Positions 59,755 through 64,000 of a stretch of 64,000 nucleotides of DNA are shown here, piece by piece. The DNA is from Undibacterium hunanense (GTDB lineage: Bacteria; Pseudomonadota; Gammaproteobacteria; Burkholderiales; Burkholderiaceae_D), in contig NZ_JACOGF010000006.1 in NCBI RefSeq assembly GCF_014284335.1, forward strand, positions 248,001 through 312,000, given 5' to 3'. Position numbers and translations under genes: made by a program. Below the pieces are notes generated by a model. The model was not told where the DNA came from, ran no database searches, and saw only the letters and a list, made by a program, of their open reading frames with translations. The stretch's first letter is position 1. The number at the start of each line of letters is the position of its first letter.

Positions 59755-60258
59755 TCAGTTGGTATTCAGCAGTTTGGCTTTTTGCGTCTGGAATTCGGCC
59801 TCGGTAATGATGCCCTGTTTGCGCAGGCTGTCCAGCTTCAACAATTCAGAATAGACATCTTTGGATACAGGGGCCGCAGGAGCGACGGGAGCATCAAGCC
59901 TGCCGCGGTTGTCGTTCTTGATTTCGACCACGGTATCAGCATTCTTTTTCAACTTGGGACGGTTGAACTCGGCATCGTTGGCATTGAGGCACATGAACTG
60001 TACTTCAGCCTTGGGAAAATTACCGAAAATATAAGGTGGGCTGGCTTCCTGAGTGCTGACGACCTGGAAGGATTTACCCAGTTTTTCGCAATATTGCGTG
60101 GCTTCCTGGAAGGCTTCTGCCTTCAGCGTGCCCGAACCGGAAAATCCAGTCGCTGCCTGGCGCGACACCATATAGGTATCCTTACCTATCGACAGCACAT
60201 TGGAATTGGATGCACAGGCCGTCAACAGCAGGGCGGCAGAACAAAGCAGGACTCTCAT
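59755..60258 (-). CDS. SHOCT-domain lipoprotein
   Basis: This 167-residue lipoprotein has a lipobox LTAC (acylated C15 in LLLTACAS). The mature part includes a single uncharacterised central domain with one Cys and ends in a SHOCT motif (ELLKLDSLRKQGIITEAEFQ), a short two-helix segment common at C-termini, thought to mediate oligomerisation. Function is unknown. Confidence 0.8.
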   Translation of the reverse strand: MRVLLCSAALLLTACASNSNVLSIGKDTYMVSRQAATGFSGSGTLKAEAFQEATQYCEKLGKSFQVVSTQEASPPYIFGNFPKAEVQFMCLNANDAEFNRPKLKKNADTVVEIKNDNRGRLDAPVAPAAPVSKDVYSELLKLDSLRKQGIITEAEFQTQKAKLLNTN

Positions 60259-60359
60259 CTGGTCACTCGTCTAAAGTGGAAAATCATGATTATACGCAGG
60301 CTGCTATCCAAATTTTTCAGTCGCTTGAAAAAAATCAACACACTCAGCAGATCGTATTT

Positions 60360-60764
60360 TTATTTATCATCTTCTTGCGCATGGTGGCAGCAGACACACA
60401 GTTTATTACCATCTGGATCGCGAAAATAGGCACCATAATAATTCGGGTGGTAATGCGGACGCAGACCAGGTTCACCTTCATCGACAGCGCCGTGTGCCAA
60501 GGCAAGCGCGTGGCAGCGCCGGACCGCTTCACGCGATGGTGCCAGCAAGGCAATCATCTGACCATTCCCGGCGCTGGCAGGCTCACCATCAAATGGCTGG
60601 CCTATCACGAATAGCGGTCGGGGCTGATCAGGTGACATCCATCCAGCCCAGGGCTTTTTTGCATCGCTGAATTTCAGCACCAGTCCAAGCTCAGTCATCA
60701 GCGCCGAATAAAAACCGAACGCGACGTTAAAATCGCGGATACCTGTGAATATATGCGAAATCAC
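60360..60764 (-). CDS. VOC-family (glyoxalase-like) protein
   Basis: This 134-residue vicinal-oxygen-chelate protein has the two beta-alpha-beta-beta-beta modules, with ISHIFTGIRDFNVAFGFYSAL at the start and AYFRDPDGNKLCVCCH at the end. Metal ligands would include the first His and a C-terminal acid, but the Cys/His-rich tail is unusual. It may be an isomerase, dioxygenase or resistance protein; the substrate is unknown. It precedes the liv operon on the same strand. Confidence 0.85.
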   Translation of the reverse strand: MISHIFTGIRDFNVAFGFYSALMTELGLVLKFSDAKKPWAGWMSPDQPRPLFVIGQPFDGEPASAGNGQMIALLAPSREAVRRCHALALAHGAVDEGEPGLRPHYHPNYYGAYFRDPDGNKLCVCCHHAQEDDK

Positions 60765-60778
60765 GAACTACTCCTTTT

Positions 60779-61585
60779 TCAATGCGTTTTTTTTGCCAGC
60801 CCCAGATACGTATCAATCACTCGCTGGTCATTCGCCAGTTCGGCGGCCAGGCCTTGCAAAGCGATCTGTCCGGTTTCCAGCACATAGGCATAATCTGCCA
60901 CCTGTAGCGCAGCGCGGGCATTTTGCTCGACCAGCAAAATGGCAACACCGGTTTGCTTGAGTCGCTGGATGATGTGGAAGATTTCCTTGACGATCAGAGG
61001 GGCAAGACCGAGGCTGGGTTCATCCAGCATCAGCAATTGCGGCTTGGCCATCAGGGCGCGCCCCAGTGCCAGCATCTGGCGTTCACCGCCAGACAGGGTG
61101 CCAGCTTCCTGAGTACGTCTTTCCTTCAAGCGCGGGAACAGGTCAAATACAACCGGCAACTGGTCTGCATAATTTTTTTCACCTGCCTGGTAACGGCGAT
61201 AGCTGCCCAGCAGCAGATTATCTTCTACCTTCATGCTGGCGAACAATTCCCGTTTTTCCGGCACCAGTGACATGCCCTGTGCAACCCGGGTTTCTATGGC
61301 GACGCCGGCCAGGTCTTTATCTGACAACAAGATTTGGCCACGCAGGCTGCCATTCGCCGGCAGTGCGCCAGCAATCGCGTTGAGCATGGTGGATTTGCCG
61401 GCACCATTGGGGCCGATCACAGTCACGATCTGTCCGGCATCGACCTGGATGTTGACGGCTTGCAAGGCTTCGACCTTGCCGTAAAAAACCTGCAAGTCCC
61501 TGGTCTGCAACAGGCCAGGTTCGGTGGATGAAGTCACTGGAATGACCGGCTCTTCCGGCAAGTCTGTAGAAATTGGCGTCGTCAT
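60779..61585 (-). CDS. livF: Branched-chain amino-acid ABC transporter ATPase LivF
   Basis: This 268-residue ATPase has Walker [10 protein letters not shown] (about 58-66), the signature [15 protein letters not shown] and Walker [12 protein letters not shown], with the short length and ending typical of LivF. With LivG and the permeases it drives uptake of branched-chain amino acids or related compounds. The ATG overlaps the stop of the LivM-LivG fusion (TGATG), so the operon is translationally coupled. An N-terminal Pro/Glu-rich extension of about 25 residues is unusual. Confidence 0.95.
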   Translation of the reverse strand: MTTPISTDLPEEPVIPVTSSTEPGLLQTRDLQVFYGKVEALQAVNIQVDAGQIVTVIGPNGAGKSTMLNAIAGALPANGSLRGQILLSDKDLAGVAIETRVAQGMSLVPEKRELFASMKVEDNLLLGSYRRYQAGEKNYADQLPVVFDLFPRLKERRTQEAGTLSGGERQMLALGRALMAKPQLLMLDEPSLGLAPLIVKEIFHIIQRLKQTGVAILLVEQNARAALQVADYAYVLETGQIALQGLAAELANDQRVIDTYLGLAKKTH

Positions 61586-63402
61586 CAGTCTATCCCACCC
61601 AGATATGCTTCCAGCACGGCCGGATGCTGTTGTACTTCTTGCGGCAAGCCTTCGGCGATCTTGGTGCCGAATTCCATCACCACCAGATGATCAGTCAGGT
61701 TCATCACAAAATCCATGTCATGTTCAACCAGTAAAATACTCATGCCTTCATCGCGCAGCTTGCGCAGCAGTTCTGCCAGTTCCTGTTTTTCCTTGTAACG
61801 CAAACCGGCTGCCGGTTCATCCAGCAACAGCAACGTCGGGTCACAGCACAGGGCGCGGGCAATTTCCAGGATGCGCTGTTGCCCCAGGGCCAGGCTGCCT
61901 GCTTCTTCTTGCATCAGGTGGGACAGGCCTACCCTTTCCAGTTGACGCTGCGCTTCTGCCAGCAGGGAATTTTCTATCTTGCTGTCACGTCGCAAAATAC
62001 TCGACATCACTTCCATCACATCGCCACCCTTGGCGCGCAAATGGGCGCCGATAGCGACGTTTTCCAGCACACTCATGCTGGCCAGCAGGCGCACATGCTG
62101 GAAGCTGCGGCCTATCCCCAGTTTGACAATCTCGCGTGACGGCAGGTTGCCGATATCGCGCAACTGGCCCTCACTATAAAAACGGATGGCACCACCGCTC
62201 AACGGCAAGACCCCGGTCACCAGATTGAACATGGTCGATTTACCGGCACCATTGGGACCAATCAAACCAACGATCTGCCCGGCACTGACGGTAAACTGCA
62301 TATCATTGACAGCCACCAGGCCACCAAACTGTTTACGGGCCTTGTCAATTTCCAGAATGACGGTATCAATAGCAGGCTTGGTGCGCGTATTGAGGACGGC
62401 AGCCCCCGGTTTGACCTGTATGCCCTTGTCTTCTGGCAGCCAGGCAGCAAAAATACGCCTGGTCCAGCGTGCAAGATACGGCCATACGCCATCACGTGCC
62501 CTTTGCAGCAGCAATATCAGCAAGACACCAAAAACGATGACTTCAAAATTGCCGTTTGCACCCAGCAAGACCGGCAAGATGCTTTGTAACTTGTCTTTCA
62601 GCAGGGTCAGCAAAGCGGAACCCAGCAAAGCACCCCAGACATGCCCGGCACCACCCACCACCGCCATGAACAGGTATTCGATACCCTGGTTCAGACCAAA
62701 AGGAGTAGGGTTGACGGCACGTTGCAGATGGGCATACAGCCAGCCGGAAATACTCGCCAGCATGGCGGCTATCACGAAGATGATGACCTTCATCCTGGCG
62801 GTATTGACACCCATGGCTTCAGCCATGACGCCGCCGCCTTTCAAGGCACGTATGGCGCGCCCGGGGCGGGATTGCAGCAGGTTCTGGATGGCGATGATGG
62901 CCAATAACAGGATGACCCAGATCAGCGCAAACATGCTGCGTCCGCTATCCAGTTTGAAACCCGCAAGGGTAATTGCCGGGATGCCGTTCAGGCCATCGTA
63001 TTTACCCAGAATTTCCATATTGCCGAACAGGAAAAACAATGACAGGCCCCAGGCGATGGTACCCAGAGGCAGATAATGACCGGACAGACGCATGGTGATC
63101 ATGCCGATGGCAAATGCTGCCACCATGGTCAGTACCAGACCTGCCAGCAAACCCAGCCAGGGTGAATAACCCAGTGCCGTGCACAGATATGCGCTGGAGT
63201 AAGCCCCCAGGCCGACAAAGGCTGCCTGCCCGAAAGAAGTCATGCCACCGACGCCGGTCAACAGCACCAGCCCCAGTGCCACGATGGCATACAGACCAAT
63301 ATAGTTGGCCAGGGTGATCCAGAATTCAGGTACCGGCATCAGCGGGAATAACAGTATCAGTACCAGCAATACCCATTTGCCATGTTGGATGAGTGTTTTC
63401 AT
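61585..63402 (-). CDS. livM: LivM-LivG fusion: permease and ATPase
   Basis: This 605-residue protein joins a LivM-type permease (about 1-325, eight or so transmembrane helices, with [19 protein letters not shown]) to a LivG-type ATPase (about 350-605, Walker [13 protein letters not shown], signature [15 protein letters not shown], Walker [12 protein letters not shown]). Such fusions are common in Burkholderiales. Its ATG overlaps the livH stop (TAATG) and its stop overlaps the livF ATG, so the three genes are one operon. Confidence 0.95.
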   Translation of the reverse strand: MKTLIQHGKWVLLVLILLFPLMPVPEFWITLANYIGLYAIVALGLVLLTGVGGMTSFGQAAFVGLGAYSSAYLCTALGYSPWLGLLAGLVLTMVAAFAIGMITMRLSGHYLPLGTIAWGLSLFFLFGNMEILGKYDGLNGIPAITLAGFKLDSGRSMFALIWVILLLAIIAIQNLLQSRPGRAIRALKGGGVMAEAMGVNTARMKVIIFVIAAMLASISGWLYAHLQRAVNPTPFGLNQGIEYLFMAVVGGAGHVWGALLGSALLTLLKDKLQSILPVLLGANGNFEVIVFGVLLILLLQRARDGVWPYLARWTRRIFAAWLPEDKGIQVKPGAAVLNTRTKPAIDTVILEIDKARKQFGGLVAVNDMQFTVSAGQIVGLIGPNGAGKSTMFNLVTGVLPLSGGAIRFYSEGQLRDIGNLPSREIVKLGIGRSFQHVRLLASMSVLENVAIGAHLRAKGGDVMEVMSSILRRDSKIENSLLAEAQRQLERVGLSHLMQEEAGSLALGQQRILEIARALCCDPTLLLLDEPAAGLRYKEKQELAELLRKLRDEGMSILLVEHDMDFVMNLTDHLVVMEFGTKIAEGLPQEVQQHPAVLEAYLGGID

Positions 63403-64000
63403 TATTCTTCATCCTCATCATTGTGTTTGCTGTTCAGCGAGCGCCACAACAGGACCGGGATAATCAGGGTAAATACGATGACCTCCTTGTAGGCACTGGC
63501 CCAGAATGATGAATAGGATTCCAGCAATCCCACCAGCAGGGCGCCAGCTGCCGCCACCGGATAACTGACCAAACCACCGACAATGGCACCGACAAAGCCC
63601 TTGAGCCCGATCAGGAAACCACCGTCGTAATACACCGTTGTCACTGGCGCAATCAGTACGCCGCACAATGCACCCATGGCAGCCGCCAGGGTAAATGCCA
63701 GGCGGCCAGCCTTGATGGTCCCGATGCCCACCAGTTGTGCCCCCAGGCGATTGACAGCCGTCGCCCGCAAGGCTTTGCCTGACAGACTGCGTTCAAAATA
63801 GAAATACAGGGCAGCGATCAACAAACCAGATACCGCGATCACCACCAGGTTTTGACCGGATATCTGCATGGCGCCAATTTCCAGACGGGCATCACTGAAA
63901 GCGGTGGTGCGTGAGCCTTCAGCTCCAAACATCACCAGTCCCAGGCCAGTCAGGGCAAAATGCACGCCGACAGACACGATCAACAATACCAGCGTGCTGG
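63402..64000 (-). CDS. livH: Branched-chain amino-acid permease LivH (partial, runs off window)
   Basis: The last 199 or so codons of LivH are present, and the gene continues beyond the right edge. The visible part shows transmembrane helices and the TAVNRLGAQLVGIGTIKAGR loop that is conserved before the final bundle. LivH forms the membrane channel with LivM. The start is not in the window. Confidence 0.93.
   Translation of the reverse strand, partial: STLVLLIVSVGVHFALTGLGLVMFGAEGSRTTAFSDARLEIGAMQISGQNLVVIAVSGLLIAALYFYFERSLSGKALRATAVNRLGAQLVGIGTIKAGRLAFTLAAAMGALCGVLIAPVTTVYYDGGFLIGLKGFVGAIVGGLVSYPVAAAGALLVGLLESYSSFWASAYKEVIVFTLIIPVLLWRSLNSKHNDEDEE

Overview
The window looks like chromosome of a betaproteobacterium of the order Burkholderiales, most likely family Oxalobacteraceae (an Undibacterium- or Janthinobacterium-like genus). 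This is inferred from protein style, moderate GC content and housekeeping blocks such as dapF-DUF484-xerC, hslV-hslU, gpsA-SH3-secB-grxC-rhodanese and gpmA-envC-ctpA-moeB. No rRNA, tRNA or CRISPR array was recognised. Layout: 1-6.1 kb holds a tight six-gene minus-strand operon of uncharacterised families (two radical SAM enzymes, an alkaline-phosphatase-superfamily hydrolase, a HAD phosphatase, an ATP-grasp-like protein and a WGR/leucine-rich-repeat protein). It resembles the Salmonella STM4011-STM4015 gene set and looks like a biosynthetic or modification pathway of unknown product. 6.5-7.4 kb holds a cold-shock gene followed by about 640 bases of structured non-coding sequence, with four copies of a hairpin that has an AGATA loop, ending in an intrinsic terminator. 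7.4-24.8 kb is accessory and general metabolism: alpha/beta hydrolases, acetyltransferases, GyrI-like/AraC and LysR regulators, an isochorismatase-like hydrolase, a YtcJ-like amidohydrolase with a DoxX-like membrane protein, a MITE, a DUF1275 protein, an APH(3')-type kinase, YceI, an EamA transporter and a PhoD phosphatase. 24.8-26.4 kb is an apparent retron: a promoter, an msr-msd RNA bounded by a1/a2 inverted repeats, and a retron-type reverse transcriptase with a long N-terminal extension and no obvious effector gene. 26.4-40 kb holds DUF423, a MarR/SRPBCC pair, a very large indolepyruvate:ferredoxin oxidoreductase, a chemoreceptor with a C-terminal Cache-like domain, dapF-DUF484-xerC, an OmpA-family protein and a PhoX phosphatase. 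40-45.7 kb looks like a zinc-homeostasis block: a Fur/Zur-type regulator, a CobW zinc GTPase, a DksA that keeps only one of the four zinc cysteines, a small exported protein and a ZnuD-like TonB receptor, with a shared palindrome TGCAA-N5-TTGCA in the control regions. 45.9-64 kb is mostly housekeeping: a STAS-like protein, hslVU behind a sigma-32-like promoter, msrC, gpsA, secB, grxC, gpmA, an EnvC-type amidase activator, CtpA, MoeB, glutathione transferase, and a liv branched-chain amino-acid ABC operon that runs off the right edge. A recurring oddity is short tandem duplication (8-16 bases, two to six copies) at gene borders, sometimes duplicating a stop codon.
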